Shown here one piece after another: positions 19,760-35,395 of a DNA stretch of 64,000 nt. The notes under the pieces are model-generated. The model saw nothing but the letters and a program-made list of their open reading frames with translations. It was not told the DNA's origin and ran no database searches. Made by a program: the position numbers and the translations under genes. How positions within the stretch are numbered: position 1 is the first letter of the stretch; every line of letters begins with the position of its first letter. The DNA comes from Pisolithus tinctorius (lineage: Eukaryota; Basidiomycota; Agaricomycetes; Boletales; Pisolithaceae): assembly GCA_024663395.1 (NCBI GenBank), contig JANFAH010000002.1, positions 3,720,001-3,784,000 of the forward strand, read 5' to 3'.

Positions 19760-21705
19760 TTACTCGCCATCGTCATCTTCGTTACTAATGTTGACTGCTT
19801 GAAAGTGAACATGTATCCGTTCCTCCAGTTCGATCGACCGCTGCTTCGCGCGCTCCCTCAGCAAACCCCACTTGACCCACCAGTCATCGGCTTCGTCTTC
19901 GGCATTGTACCCGAATAACTCCTTTAGTTGATCCCATTGATCCGGCAATTTCCCCCCACCAGCACCAAGAACGCCTAAGCCTAGCGCTTGACGCTCGCGC
20001 ATGATGTTGTCCCGTTCCTCTTGTTCGGGACTATTCGGCATCATGCGGATAATCAAGTTATCTAGTTCAGAGTCTAAGACGCGCTTGCAACGGTCCTCCC
20101 GCAGATCCTGGAAAGCATGTAGGAACATAGGTATTTGGTCTTCGGACGTGAGATGCGAGAATAACTTGGCGAACACCGCTGCGTCTTCAATACCGAGGGC
20201 GGTCAATTGCACCGAACCAGCCTGTGAAGGTCGTTGGTATATCGACGAACAATGCGCGCGTGTTAACCAACATACCGGCAGCGGATGAGCAGCCTCTCCA
20301 ACCACTGGCACACGACCACTAGGATGTACCCAGTTTTCTAACTGAGGTACAATTTTTACAGGCTCGTGCATTCGAAACGTGGCTCCTTGTACTAGTCTCT
20401 GCAACCTAGACAAATGTCACGACGGATTCACCACCTGGAGACGTCACCTGACCTTGGCTCGCAATGACTTATCAGGAATTTCCAGTCTGCCTCGTCGACT
20501 TGAGTGGTCCATTCGCTTTCATTGGAAGTCGACCGTGGGTAGTCAGACACCCAAATGTGAACCATAAACCCGTTCACGCCTCCCTGTTCAGAAGGAGTTA
20601 TGAAGAAAGTAGTACTTGACAACATTCCAATTACTTACCACCCGACTTGCGAGTCCAGATGCACGATGTCCCAGCCACAAAAAAGCGGGTGGCTAAGCTG
20701 GGGCGTGAGGATGGATACAGTATCTGGTTGATACGACAGCACATACCGAAGGCCGGGTATACATCTGGGCAAGAAGATGGTCTTGGAGCATAACTTGCGA
20801 CGGGACAATTAGGCTGACCGATAATATTACTCGATGTGCCGTCGAACACAATCATTTTCTTCACCTGTACAATCGGCAGAACACCGGGGTCGAGTCGTAC
20901 AGACAATGATCATTTGCTGACACCACTGTCCGCAGGTCACTTGATATACCAACCGCGGCGATGACAACATCAGCACGGAGCACGTCACTCCCTGACAATC
21001 TGACGCTACAATCGTCTCCGTCTATTGAAGTGACATTCGCGCCGAGTCGGACGTCGGCGCCAGCTTCCTTTGCGGCCCGAAGCAACAGTTGCCACAAGTC
21101 CACATGCTAAGTCACTTAGCAAACGTATTTCAAGTGGAAAAGGGAGCGTAGTCACATGGCAAAACAGGTATTCGCCACCAGCTTCCCGGAGGATCTCCTC
21201 TTCCCAAGGATGAGTGCCCAGCAAGTCACCTGTCTCATCTGTTGCGCGTAAAGCTCAGATTCAACTTGCATTTCAGAGCTCGGAGAACCCACATCTCATG
21301 ACTTCTACCCCTGAAGATGACACTGCAAACTCCCGTAAGGCAGCCTCGAGACCCCACTGAAACAAAATCTTGGAAGCGTTGGGAGGTAACCTGCCACCTC
21401 CATTCCCCAACTGCGAGCATAAACAAGTGTTGGATGAATCAGCGTACAGCAGAATGACCTTGAACATACACGAGAAACATCTTCCACGACCATTTTCTCA
21501 AGCACGATGACACGATGGCCAATTCTCCTCAGTCCCAGAGCACATGCCAAACCTGTGATTCCTCCGCCGACAATGATGAAATCGATCAAAATACCCGGTT
21601 TTCCGTCGATTGACTTAGAGTACGCGGAGGCAGGTCAGTGCCCAAGCATTCTCATTCTCAGTGAAAGACCGCACTTACACGAAGGTATAATGGATTAGGG
21701 CCCAT
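19760..21705 (-). CDS. FAD-dependent monooxygenase (salicylate hydroxylase-like)
   Basis: Flavoprotein hydroxylase of the aromatic-ring monooxygenase superfamily, expected to use FAD and NAD(P)H. The N-terminal Rossmann fold is seen in FIIVGGGITGLACALGLRRIG. It is followed by the segment DLWQLLLRAAKEAGADVRLG with VTSIDGDD and a strand ending DVVIAAVG. The second FAD motif appears as VPVVGEAAHPLPV, with Glu in place of the more usual Asp of GDAAH, then GIEDAAVFAKLFSHL. Frames change several times between these blocks, consistent with short introns. The first exon is uncertain: no ATG precedes the Rossmann strand in its own exon, and an ATG at 21705 followed by an intron (GTAAGTG donor) is the best candidate. 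The substrate cannot be predicted; no biosynthetic cluster surrounds it. Confidence 0.85.
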
Positions 21706-22894
21706 TGGGAGACAAGGAAAAGTAGAGGGAGGGAGGGAGAAATCTCAAGTAGTCCGGGGTTTTCTCCGAGACAACCATACTTATATCTGGGGTGGATCAC
21801 TAGTGGATCTTGGTTCTGTATCCGTTAAGGAAAAAGGAATTTGAGATTGCCTGGTCATCCATGCTCTAACCGATTGCCCCGCCGAGACACAACCTTCAAG
21901 CCACGTTGCGTTTTGCGCCTGTGGTACTCGGCCTTTTTGAATTAGATTCCGGTGGTACATTTGGCTGACCATTTCATGCCGTAAGTTCTCATGCGTTGGC
22001 AGCAAGGTGTTTTCTTCCTGGAGGTTCACAGAGGTTCACTTGACCTGCACATATGTAGATCTGAGTTGTTGTTTTTTTTTGAAATACCTTCGGAACTTTT
22101 GTCTGGTGAGGCCCATCGACATCGGCGCCGCCTGACAAACAGAGGATGACTGTACTGAAGGGTGGGCTAGGGTGGACTTCGGGAGAAAGCCTGTGAAAGC
22201 CTCAACTTCAAAGGGCTGATTTGATCAATTTGATCAGTTGCCTTTTTAGTGAGACACCTACCGAAAAATAAAAACGGGGGTGGACGTGAACTGAAGTGGG
22301 ATGCTATCTGATGCTTTCAGCTTACTAGGATTATCATCACCGTACCAGCACGACTCAGGCACGCTATGTATGGTTTTTGCTTGCGAGTGTACCTATGTGC
22401 GCCGTCTCAGCGGACTCTTGGCACCCGCGTCAAGGTTGAAGAACTCAGGCTTGCAATGGGTTAATAGTCCGTCGATCGGATCCAACGATTGGCTGCAATA
22501 GGGATTGTTGCCGAGCCTCGATCCACTCTACAGAGATGAAGAAAGCTTAACTATGCCAAACCGTAAAGAAGGAGGTCGGGTGATTGCGTGTGATCTTGAT
22601 TTGATTTGATATTGGATCGACAGTTTGCCAACCACGAGGATTTTGAAAAGCGACTCGTCGTATCACGAACAGTACTGAGCCAGGCTTTTGCTACTGAAGA
22701 CGGACTTCCAGCAGCTGTGAAAAAAAAACAGGCTGTAAGTATGCAGAGCGATTTATCTCCGAGTCCAAGTTTACAGCTAGTTGACAGTGAACGCCGTATC
22801 TTAGAGTAAGTGCTTTTAGGTGGACGAGATCGAAGTTATATCCCCTCCAGCTGCCTCATCTCCATTCCATTTCGTTAAGTATCCGAAAAATAAA
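21706..22894. other. No gene recognised
   Basis: Intergenic region between divergently arranged genes (monooxygenase on minus, KAPA synthase on plus). It probably holds both promoters, but no specific site was identified. Small open frames near 21781-22029 and 22606-22809 have no recognisable features. Confidence 0.4.
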
Positions 22895-24527
22895 ATGCGT
22901 TCTTTGGAACAAAAACTCTCGGCGGCCCTCAAATCCCGAGACGAACGTCTTATCAGGCGCCGCCTTCCGGAATTTTCTCAGATAGTGACATCCGGACAAT
23001 CAGTGATCGATTTCACTTCCAATGACTACCTTTCACTATCTCGATCGCCCACCCTTCGTAGGGCAGTCCTTGACGCTCTCGGTTCCACCCCAGATATCCT
23101 CGGATCGGGTGGCTCACGCTTACTCGTTCCTGCTCCTGCACACGCTGCTCTAGAGGCACGCCTCTGCCATTTTTTTGACGCCGAAGCCGCAATCCTCTTC
23201 AATTCCGGATTCGACGCCAACGTTGGGTTATTTTCAGCTGTTCCCCAACCAGGTGATGTAGTCATATACGACGAGCTCATTCATGCCTCTGTGCATGATG
23301 GCATGCGAACCTCCCGTTTATCCCGCGATTCCCTCATTTCTTTTGCACACAACTCTGTTCCCGCTCTCAAGCACACCATTAGACGTCTCCTTTGCCATGG
23401 AGAAGATTTGAAGACGGGCAAAGCGAGTATCTTCGTGGCCGTTGAGAGTCTGTATAGTATGGATGGGACGTTCGCGCCCCTGTCGGAGATCGTGGATTGC
23501 GTGGAAGAGATGCTGCCGCTAGGTAACGGATTCGTGATCGTGGATGAAGCTCATGCGACGGGAATTTATGGTCCTAAGGGGCGAGGACTAGTTGCCTCTC
23601 TTGGTCTAGAAAAAAGGATCTTCGCTAGATTACACACCTTTGGGAAGTCTCTGGCTGCGTCGGGAGGTGAGTCATCGGGTCAGTTCATGAAGAGACTGAA
23701 CCCAATTAGCATCCAGCTGTCCTATTGATAACAGAGCTAGTTAGAGATTACCTTCTCAACTACGCGCGCAGCTTCATATATACCACTGCACTTACAAACG
23801 CTAGTGTCATAGCAGCTGGATGCTCGTTCGATATGCTCGAGGATGGAACCACAGAAGTGGTAGGTATTCCGCTAATAACTCATGGAATGACTGTTGAGCT
23901 CTTTCTCGGTAGCTCGCTGCACACCTGATGGAGCTCTGCGCGTTTTTCGTGAATCGCATCCGTGTGCATCTTAAAAGCATACCCCCTACACTTCTCAGAC
24001 TTCCAGATCACCTCAAGGAATGCTCATCGAGGTTGCAGCACGGGCATCGGAGTGGCGAAGCTGGGCATAACTCTCATCGGGAAGCCGAAGGGTCGAATGG
24101 GAAGTCCTTACAGTGCGACAGGAAACAATCTGCCAAGTCCACACAAAGGTCAACCGGGACACCGTCATCCCAGCCCTTTCAATTTCCATCGCAAATCATA
24201 CCTCTCCTAACTGCGGAGCCACGTTCGCTGTCAAGTTTCCTCTTAGCATTCTCGCCGTCCGAACACTCAAATACGGATTCCCATCATACACCGCCATCTG
24301 TTGCTATTTACACAAAGCCTATCTTCCCACCGACCGTTCCTCGGGAGACGTCGCGTGTTCGTATATGCCTGCAGGCAGGGCATACGCGTGAAGACGTTGA
24401 GATATTGATACAGGGCATCGTCGCTTGGGCCCACCGCCGGATCGAGGATGCGCGACATGACAGGAAGGAGTGGAACCAACTGGCATCAGAAATTGGAGTG
24501 AGAACATGGATGGAGTCGAAGCTATAG
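22895..24527 (+). CDS. bioF: 8-amino-7-oxononanoate (KAPA) synthase, alpha-oxoamine synthase family
   Basis: PLP enzyme of the alpha-oxoamine synthase family, which for BioF condenses pimeloyl-CoA or -ACP with alanine in biotin synthesis. Exon 1 (22895-23666) carries the family blocks FTSNDYLSLSRSP, LGSGGSRLL, FNSGFDANVGL, YDELIHASVHDG, ESLYSMDG, VDEAHATGIYGP and the PLP-lysine motif HTFGKSLAASG. Exon 2 starts at 23735 with LVRDYLLNYARSFIYTTAL. An intron (GTGGTA...CGGTAG) then joins LAAHLMELCAFFVNRI. The last exon has FPPTVPRETSRVRICLQAGHTREDVE, the standard C-terminus. The start at 22895 sits just before MRSLEQKLSAAL. Other oxoamine synthases (Kbl, serine palmitoyltransferase, ALA synthase) fit less well because of the short N-terminus and TVP...R.RI end. 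No other biotin gene is adjacent. Confidence 0.88.
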
Positions 24528-25887
24528 CTAGTAGTGCCAAGAGCATGACCCGTTTCAGGGGAAATAATAGACCTATAGAAACCATGATTTGGGACTAAGT
24601 TTTCGTTTCCTTGTATCGTAACGGACAGGTGGTCGACCACCGGTGAAGCCTCGCACCCATCTAAGCTGCTTCGACCAACTACACCAACGGAAACCGACAT
24701 GATCCTTTGTCGAGAGGAGATAACCTGCCCCGAGCTACTTCAAGATCTCCGCAGGACGAACAGTGTTCTCAAAACAACAACTCCACCAAACATACGATGC
24801 TGTTGTGGGAAGTGTTTTCGTCCATGAGGAGGATTGTACACTTGGAATCCTAATCGCGATACCGACTTGAGTCTTGGAGAAACTCTTACTCCTGCAATAC
24901 TTCAATTTCGCGTGTACTCTGAACCAAGTAAGGCTCGTAGGAGTCCTGTGCGTGGTATGCAGCTGTGGAAAGGTTCAGAAAATATATCCCGAGCTTGCCG
25001 TAACCGGCGAAGTCTCTTACCGGGATTCTTCGCTCGAGCCCGAAAACGAGAGATAATCTCCCTGTTATGCTTTATCGCAGCCAGCTGAGTATGTTTGATA
25101 GTACCTAGAAGGAATCAGTAAGACATGGTCACCGGAGAAAGATGGGTTAAGGGTAACAGCCACCCACCTGAGACATGGACAACGTTTGGGATGATGCGCA
25201 CACCGTTGACAGAGGTGAGTAAGGTTATCGCACCCCAAGCCAGTTTGTGTTGGTCTCGTGCGACGCGGATGATGCATATGTTTGTTGTCGGGGAGAAATA
25301 TTTGACTACACGGATCGGAGAAGAGACCCTTCAACAAGCGAGAAAGACCTACTGGTGAGTGACATGCCAACAGCACCCCATCCTGTGTCTCCAAAGTTGG
25401 ATATTACACTTTGTCGCACCGCAGAGTAGAGCTGCTTGCTGTCAAAGGAAGGCTGCTGTGACGATTCAGGAGAAACGGTAATGAATTCCACTAGAAACCA
25501 CCGATTCTGTTTACGCCGTTAAGACGTCCCCCGCTGAGGTCTGTGCACAGCACGCACTTTAAACCGAACCATCCTCAGTTGTCCATGAGAGCGGAGTGAC
25601 GGATCAGTCGAAGTCCAAGCGCGTATAAGCCTGCCCTGAACCAATCACGTGATTCGTGTCATAGGCGCGGTTAAACAAATGGACTATAGACTTCACATGA
25701 GTTGGCGATGAGACGCAGGAACAAATCACACAAGGTCAGTCTTGACGCTGTCAGCCTTGTTGCGGGCCCGTTCACGTCCCAGTTAACCTAACAGGTTCCA
25801 AACGTCAAGCTACGACCGGCCCAAACATCGGAATACCGTGCTTGCGATCGAAACACGTCATGGCCAGACAACAGCTCCGATTCCGAG
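24528..25887. other. No gene recognised
   Basis: About 1.36 kb without a gene I can support. Small frames around 24700-24830 (Cys-rich, IRCCCGKCF) and 24874-25056 were read in detail but show no continuous conserved pattern. Confidence 0.4.
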
Positions 25888-28800
25888 ATGGCCCCAAATG
25901 CGAGCATGGTGGACTTGTGTCCACGGCCCTTCAAAGGTGTCACCGTATGTGCAACCGGTCAAGTAGACAAGGTGTGTACGGGCGTCTGGTCGGCTTGCGG
26001 AGATGAGGATACGAAGTCATGTTATTGCAGCCTACGTTGTTCAAGAAAGCATTTGAACTTGGGGCATTGTCAAACAGTGACTTTACCGACAAAGTTACGC
26101 ATCTGATAGCAAATGCGCACGGCGGACCAAAGTACATGGTAAGCCCGACAGACTTTCACTTGTGTCTCTTCATAGTGTTCAACATGTGTAGTGCGCCTTG
26201 GAACGCAAGATCCCGATCATGACTCCTGAATGGATAAACGAATCTCATGCTATTTGGCTACGTGGTGATGATGTCGATTTTCGAGAGGTTCGGTTGTCAC
26301 TCGTTAGTGGCACTGTGTTAACATATTGTCCAGAGTGTATCCAAATACCGTCTCCCCGTATTTTCTGGAGTCATCATGTCGCTATCTGGCATAGACGACG
26401 TGGACCGCTGTGCTGAGATCAACCGCCTGTTCACTGCTGAACAAGGAGTGTATGTCAAGAATATTGAACGGCCGGTTAAGGTCACGCATCTTCTCTGCTC
26501 AGGCGATGTGGAGACGGACAAGATGCATTACGCCGAGAGATTCAATCAACGCGGCGAGGCAAGCATACACCTTGTGTGGGAGGAGTGGTTCTGGGATTGC
26601 CTTGAGTTTGGTGGTAAGTTTCTGTGGTGACCGTCTCGCAGAAGCCCAACAGTCACTTTCAAGGTAGATTCGATGAAAGGAAGTACCACGTGAAGCGACC
26701 AAGGCCAGAACGACGGTCGCTACACGGAACTGAGTGGATGAATTGTGTACCTCATGGTTCAGAGCGAATGTCTACGATTCCGGCTGACAAATCTGGCACT
26801 GGTGCCCATGTGGATCCGCGCAATTCGTCGGATAGTAACCCTACCGAAAACCTTCCGCAAGTGCAGATCACTCCAGAACGCCGGCCGTCTCAACCAACTT
26901 TTACGGTCATTGACCAACTTCCTAGTGACCTTGATGAAGAAGAGGATGCGGCTATCAAGCGCACACCTGCGGTTACTCTCCATCTCTGGCAGGGTCTCCT
27001 TAAACCTCGTGGTTTTGAACTAGAAGGGGGAAAACTTGTCCGTAGTCCATCAAAATCACAAACTCGGTCGCTACCGTTGTCGACTCCTTTGCCACCTCCG
27101 CGGGCTTCTTTGAATGCCGAGGCCAAGACTAAAGAAAGCGTCCTTTCGACATTTAAACGTGCGCACTCGTTCGCGTCCATAACGAGGGAACCCCTGCTCC
27201 GACAACCATTCAGGCCATCCACCTCCATTGCTAGCCAGGGTCCAGAAAGTGCAGGTAGCAGCAGGTCAAAGCATTCTGTCAATCAGGAAACAAACACTAC
27301 AGCAGCTACTCTTTTTTCTGGCTACACCTTTCGTTTGCTTGGAGAGGCGCGGTGTCCGAATGTCCGCTCAGCAATTGAGAACGGTGGTGGAGTGGTTACA
27401 GACGACGACACGGCGGAAGTTAGTTTCATCATTGTTCGGCTGATCAGGTACTGTTTGACAAAGACTGCTTCCTCAACTCTTGATTTACGCAGAACATGTA
27501 GTGGGAATAAACTTTACCGCGACGAACCTGATGAGGTGGAACGTACGAAGTACCGCACAGAATGCTGGCTCGAGCACTCCGTGTTCTTCGAACGGATCTG
27601 TGCACCAGAAGACAATGTTTCTTTCACACCACTGGCGATATCCACTCCCATCCCCGGTTTGTTTTTGCATCCGATCAGGTTAGGTGAGAAGCTCATGTTA
27701 CTTTCACTGCCTGTTAGGCGTGGAGAAGATCCTCTTGAGTTTATCTGGTCTTGATCAGTCTGAGTTATGTTGGATTCGTCGACTGCTCCGGGCGCTTGGT
27801 TGGTACCGTCACATTGACGTATCGAGTCACTGCTTACATTGCTCAGGAATTACTATCGCACAGACATTCTCCTACCGTTCCACGCATCTACTATGTCCCA
27901 GCGCGAAGGGCGCAAAGTTTGACAAAGCCCTGGAGTGGCGAATACCAGTCGTTTCAATGGAGTGGCTTGATTCTATGGCACGCCAAGGATCTGTTCCAGA
28001 CGTTGGTCGGTACCTAGTCAGCGATCTCCAGAACGACTTGGTTTCCCTCCCACCTTGCGGAAGCGCTGAGGCACTCCTCAGGCCCAAAGTGGATAAAGGA
28101 AAGGGAAAGGAAGTTGACATTCACATGGGAGATGTTACCAGTAGCAAGGGAGGTTTTGTCCGTGGAGACCAGTTCTTACAGCCAAACGAAGAGGTGTCCT
28201 CGGGTCGGCAGATTCCTGTAGAGAGATCAGGCGAGCGGGCTTCGCTTTCGCTAGGCACGATGCAACACTCAGGTATCGATGAAGGACAGGTTTGGTTCGG
28301 CAGACCGATTGGTTTGTTGAATGGAGATGGCTGGCGTGCGGCGTCCATTTCGCCGCGATCCTCCCCACCACCCCGACCGCCACCCCAGAGCAGCTCTCCC
28401 CCACTGGATATCGCTCCCATAGTCCCGGAACCGTCTCCTGGACAACTTGGCAGCGGATTATTCCACCATTCGCCTATTGATCTGTCCTCGCAGGGCGCAG
28501 AAACAATACCTTCGTCGAAGTCACCATCCCCAATGAAACTTCTACCCAGCTCCGCACCAGATGAGGCACCCTCCACAGATGGACCGGGCCTAGGTGATGT
28601 TGCCAAAGCACTTGAAAAGACTCTCACAACTCTTCTTGGAAAACGGTCATCTGACGAAGATTCCGTGCCACAATCTCGCAAAGGGAAGCGACCAAGACCG
28701 CCGCCGCCATTGAAGGTAACAATCCTGCTGCTAGATGTCGATGAACTCGAATTCTGATATCTATCATGACTCTTCCAGGCCAACGTACGGAAGGATTCTC

Positions 28801-29054
28801 TCAATAGCTTACCTTCTTACCCCCGACCCGGACTAGATCTCGAGTTCGACAGCTCATGCTACGAGAATATTAATTTGCTGGAAGTCATGCGACCACCAGA
28901 CGAAAGCATGCGTGTGACGTACGAGGACCCCGTGCAGGTGGAAGAGAAGCGCCGGCTAATGGCGATGCTGGGTGTTGAGACGCCAGAGTCCGGGGATCCA
29001 GACACGACCAGTGGGCGGAAGAGGAAGAAGGTAACGCGACGTTGTGAACTGTAG
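25888..29054 (+). CDS. DPB11: BRCT-repeat replication/checkpoint protein, Dpb11/Rad4(Cut5)/TopBP1 family
   Basis: Scaffold that binds phosphorylated replication factors and activates the ATR-type checkpoint kinase; nuclear. Four BRCT modules are seen. BRCT1 at about 25925-26300 has PFKGVTVCATG, KVTHLIAN and IPIMTPEWI. BRCT2 at about 26370-26640 has VYVKNIERPVKVTHLLCSG and VWEEWFWDC. BRCT3 at about 27300-27660 has LFSGYTFRLLG and a TECWLEHSVF end. BRCT4 at about 27720-27990 has LSLSGLDQSE, STHLLCPS and IPVVSMEWLDSM. The long tail is Ser/Pro-rich and disordered (28000-28760) and ends in a basic GRKRKK patch. Frames switch between modules at sensible splice sites, for example GTGTGT...TTGCAG inside BRCT1. 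The paired BRCT1/2 and BRCT3/4 arrangement with a linker matches Rad4/Dpb11. The final stop at 29054 could instead be an intron start. Confidence 0.85.
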
Positions 29055-29497
29055 TCCTTCCTGCGGGGCTGTGAGGTCAGGGCAGACCAGTACTTATTAG
29101 ATGTATTAGGCATTGATCTGTAATGCTAATGATACGGCTTCGAATCATAATCATACTAGCTGATTCCAACATCGAATTGTGGATTCATAACGCTCACGGA
29201 GTCTTGAGATAACTTGAAGGCTGCAAATGTGTATCTCATGGAGTTTTGAACAAACTTGGTTGTGTTTAATGAACATCGTACCTGCACCCCGCACCACCCA
29301 TACAAACGCCTGCGATCGAGAAGGCGTACTTCCGCATTAGAGCTGCAATACCGTGGCTGTGCAAGATTTAAGTTGCAGCCCACCGCGAGCCAATAGGCAT
29401 ATCTCTTAGAGCCCAAACACTGCTGGGTGCCAGTGCTTGATAAAAGAAGAGTGCTATACGGTTGTCACTCATAGAAAACTCGATTGTATGCTATACC

Positions 29498-32145
<2,648 letters not shown>

Positions 32146-32350
32146 ATCTTTACAATGGTAGCACCTTGTTCAGTGGAAAAAGTACACGAGGCACTACCAC
32201 TACCATACCGAGCAAGGCGGAAGAACAGAGTAGACGCTCCAGCACGATACAGCGGATGTCGAGATCGAAGAGTATGTTCCCTTGAGCAAGATTCAGCGTT
32301 GCTGGGGCATGCACGATACAACGACCAAACCCACCACTGCATGGTATCTG

Positions 32351-32755
32351 TCATTGCCATTTTGTCCTCTCCCATTGAAACGCTCTCATTCTCGAACCGG
32401 CAACGGCGTACCCCCTGGATGCTTTCCGCTCCTGCCGCTGCTGCTCCTGAGTGCGGACGGCACTCGCAGGGACGTTTTCCACCTCAACGAGTTCTTTCAC
32501 CTTCAATATCTTTCCTCCAGCCTCTGGGGTGTGTGGATGGTAGACAGTCTGCATGCGTCTATGCAGACCGAGGGAGACAAGAGTCTCTTTCTTCTTTTCG
32601 CCGAGACCGATGGCAGAACGACGGAGAGTGATTTTGAAGTGGGTTCTTGGCTCAGTGGAAGATGCGGATGCAGCGGCCGTTTCAATCGAGCGGAAAAAGA
32701 CTCTTTGGATATGGTTAATTGACGAGGACGACGACCAACAACGTAGCGGAGACAT
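32351..32755 (-). CDS. MRPL33: Mitochondrial large-subunit ribosomal protein uL30m (Mrpl33-type)
   Basis: A single-exon gene of 134 codons. The N-terminus is rich in Arg, Ser and Ala and lacks acidic residues, as expected of a mitochondrial presequence. The core FKITLRRSAIGL, then TLVSLGLHRRMQTVYHPHTP and AGGKILKVKELVEVENV, is the uL30 fold signature. The C-terminal extension is Gln/Arg-rich, as in other fungal mitochondrial L30 proteins. The ATG at 32755 is the first one giving a presequence. It is tail-to-tail with Rix7, about 205 bp between stop codons. Confidence 0.9.
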   Translation of the reverse strand: MSPLRCWSSSSSINHIQRVFFRSIETAAASASSTEPRTHFKITLRRSAIGLGEKKKETLVSLGLHRRMQTVYHPHTPEAGGKILKVKELVEVENVPASAVRTQEQQRQERKASRGYAVAGSRMRAFQWERTKWQ

Positions 32756-33816
32756 GGGTGCTATTACGATCCAATTGAAAGGGCGTCGGGGACAGCAAAG
32801 TTAAGTTACATTGCCATTTTCGCACGCAATAGCCCCTATTCCATTGCAACAGGGTAACAACTCTTATCGTGCCCGGTAATCAAAGGCTCTTCGATACAGA
32901 AGGAGTGTACAGATACGGGGTGTGACAGACAGGAACGAACCATGAAGGTCCCCACGACCAAGGGGATATTGAATAAGGAACGTGCGGTTCGTTGGCCAAG
33001 CAAACCTCACATCGAATGGATTCGTCATTCACATGAGCTTCACATTATCCGCAACAAGAACTGGTGACGGTCGAAAATCGGACATCCGCAGCAACTGTCT
33101 ACAGTAAGGCCGATTGACGCATGTTGCAGGCTTTTCGTCGTGCAAAAGACGTTCAACATCAGATATACGCGCAGTTTATGAACAGAACAGTGCTAGGGCC
33201 AGCAGGGGTGAATAATTTAGAAGCTCCTTCATTCGTCTTCCAGCTGCTGTGATTGATTGTCACATGTTTGGCAATGGAAACTTTGGCATCGAGGAAGGTC
33301 GACCCTGGTCGTTCTCTTGTTACACCTGGCAACAATCTACCTTTAACCTATTCGATGCAACTGACCTCTTGCACTGCCTGCCCCATTTCAGTACGCATGG
33401 ATAGATAAGCTTGACGTGGTGTACATGTAATGGCCCACTCAATTCCCCTTTGTATCGTCAGTTGTTAACATGGCATCTGGAAATGCTGGAGTAAATGATG
33501 CCTGTGGAAATGGGACAACGGCAAGATATTGATTCTTGCGTTCTTCGACTCACTCAGTAGCTCTGCTTGCCTGTTGAAGCGAAGAGGCAAGGGTTGCCTG
33601 TCGGTGCCAAGAATATCAAGGCAAGGGAACAAGGCCCATCGATCGCGCGTAACTGTCTGGGCGTTACGAGTCAAAGAAGGTGGAATGCAAAAAGATTTTT
33701 CGAAGGGACCAAAAGTTGATGAATGTGTCCGTTCCAGATTAGGCATGTCTCCTTGCCATTGATGACCACATCGACCTTGCACTAATCCTTTCCTGTACGT
33801 ATCACCCCCACACAAC
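32756..33816. other. No gene recognised (bidirectional upstream region)
   Basis: Lies between the divergent starts of the uL30m gene and the methylesterase gene, so it should contain both promoters. The 117-codon minus-strand frame at 33465-33818 has no domain and overlaps the methylesterase start, so it was not called. Confidence 0.45.
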
Positions 33817-35395
33817 ATGTCCCAACTCTATCGATCTACAATCAGTTCACGGCTATCCACACTCCAAGAGCCACCTGCAGAGGAAGGAGAAAATGATGAT
33901 GAGCTGGAAGATTCTCTCGGATCTCTTCCTTCCGTAATGGACCTACCGTTGTAGGTGTTCTCCAGCATATCTTGCCGATCCGAACCTCTTGAACGTGCCT
34001 GCCAGTCACAGATCAGGTTTATCTCAGAATCGCGCGAAGAAGACGCCCAACCCGGCTTACGCCCCTATATCACCGGCCGGATACTTTGCACAAGCTCTAC
34101 AAGTGTCATTGCCTGACCGGGGCATCGACGTCCGGGCTTACTATACACCACCACGTTCAGAGCGTGGCGGCGTGTTTGTGATGCACCATGGCGCTGGGTA
34201 CTCTGGCGCAAGCTTCGCGTGTCTTGCGAGAGAGCTCGTACAGTTAATGAAAGGAGAAGTTGGAGTACTTGCATTCGATGCAAGAAGACATGGTTTGGTT
34301 TATCTTCATTTTCACGAAATCGCCTACATTGATCGTCTCTCTTAGGCAAGACCACTGCGATCGCATCGGATGAAGACCTGTCCATGAATGTCCTTGTCGA
34401 TGACTTATGCGCTTTCATTCAAAAGGTTTTCCCTGACCCGTCCACCTCGCCTGTATTTATGGTATGTCGTGAAGTTATCGCACCTCATATAAACTTAAAT
34501 TTAGAACCCGTTCTATTTAGTTAGTAGGCCACAGTATGGGTGGCTCCGCTGTCGTTCATGCCTCCCCGAAGCTCCAGGAGTTAAAGTATGTCATTTCCGG
34601 TGTCGCAGTTTTGGATGTTGTAGAGGGTACGCCACTTTGTGCTGTGGATGTCTCTACATGAACCCTTAACGGGCCGTCATACAGGAACTGCCATGGAAGC
34701 ACTTCCTCATATGCATGCACTGTTGAATACTAGACCCGAGGGCTTTGACAGTATTGAAGAAGCTATTGAATGGCAGTAAGCACCTTGTGATGGTTGACAG
34801 ATAGCACCCTAGGCAGTAACTGATCGGACTCGTTTTTGTGCCTAGTGTCAACACGCACGCTATTAACAATCCTACCTCGGCCCGGATCTCAGTACCCTCC
34901 ATTCTAGTGCCCAGAGATTCAAGCCTTTCCCCACGCACACGCGCAAACGGGTCGTTTGAATACAGATGGCGAACACCACTTCGATCTACTGCCCCCTATT
35001 GGGAATGTTCGTACCGTGTTCAACAGTTTCTTCGAACCTGATGCATCTTTTCTACAGCATGGTTTGCTTCCTTGTCGTCGCTCTTTCTTTCCATTCGAAC
35101 AGCGAGACTGCTGGTCCTCGCTGGCGCCGAACGCCTCGACACACCCCTTATGATCGGTCAGATGCAGGGTAAATTTTGGCTCGAGGTCATGAGTGACCGT
35201 GGAGTTGGACACTTAGTGCACGAGGTTAGTGCCGATCTTCGGCCCGTGGTCTGGGCGATGCGCCTTGGCCAAACTGCTGATACCGGTTGCCAGGATGATC
35301 CTACGCGTCTTGCAGAGATTCTGAGTGATTTTTGGAGGAAGAACGAGAGGCTGGAGGTAAGAGGCACAGTGATTAAACGAGTTGGAGAGCGATAG
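33817..35395 (+). CDS. PPE1: Protein phosphatase 2A methylesterase (PME-1/Ppe1)
   Basis: Alpha/beta hydrolase that removes the C-terminal carboxymethyl group from the PP2A catalytic subunit. It opens MSQLYRSTISSRL followed by an acidic linker, typical of fungal PME-1. Then come NPAYAPISPAGYF, the oxyanion region VMHHGAGYSGASF, FDARRHGKTT, the nucleophile elbow LVGHSMGGSAV, YWESWFASLSS, LLVLAGAERLD, MIGQMQGKF and the catalytic His in GHLVHEDDP. Introns with clear GT...AG ends join these blocks, for example HG/KTT, M/LVGHS, VEG/TAMEA, EWH/VNTH, YWES and VHE/DDP. One junction is not resolved: between the acidic linker (ends about 33950) and AYLADPNLL the frame shifts with no good intron of matching phase. 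That could be a sequencing indel or an unusual splice. Confidence 0.9.
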
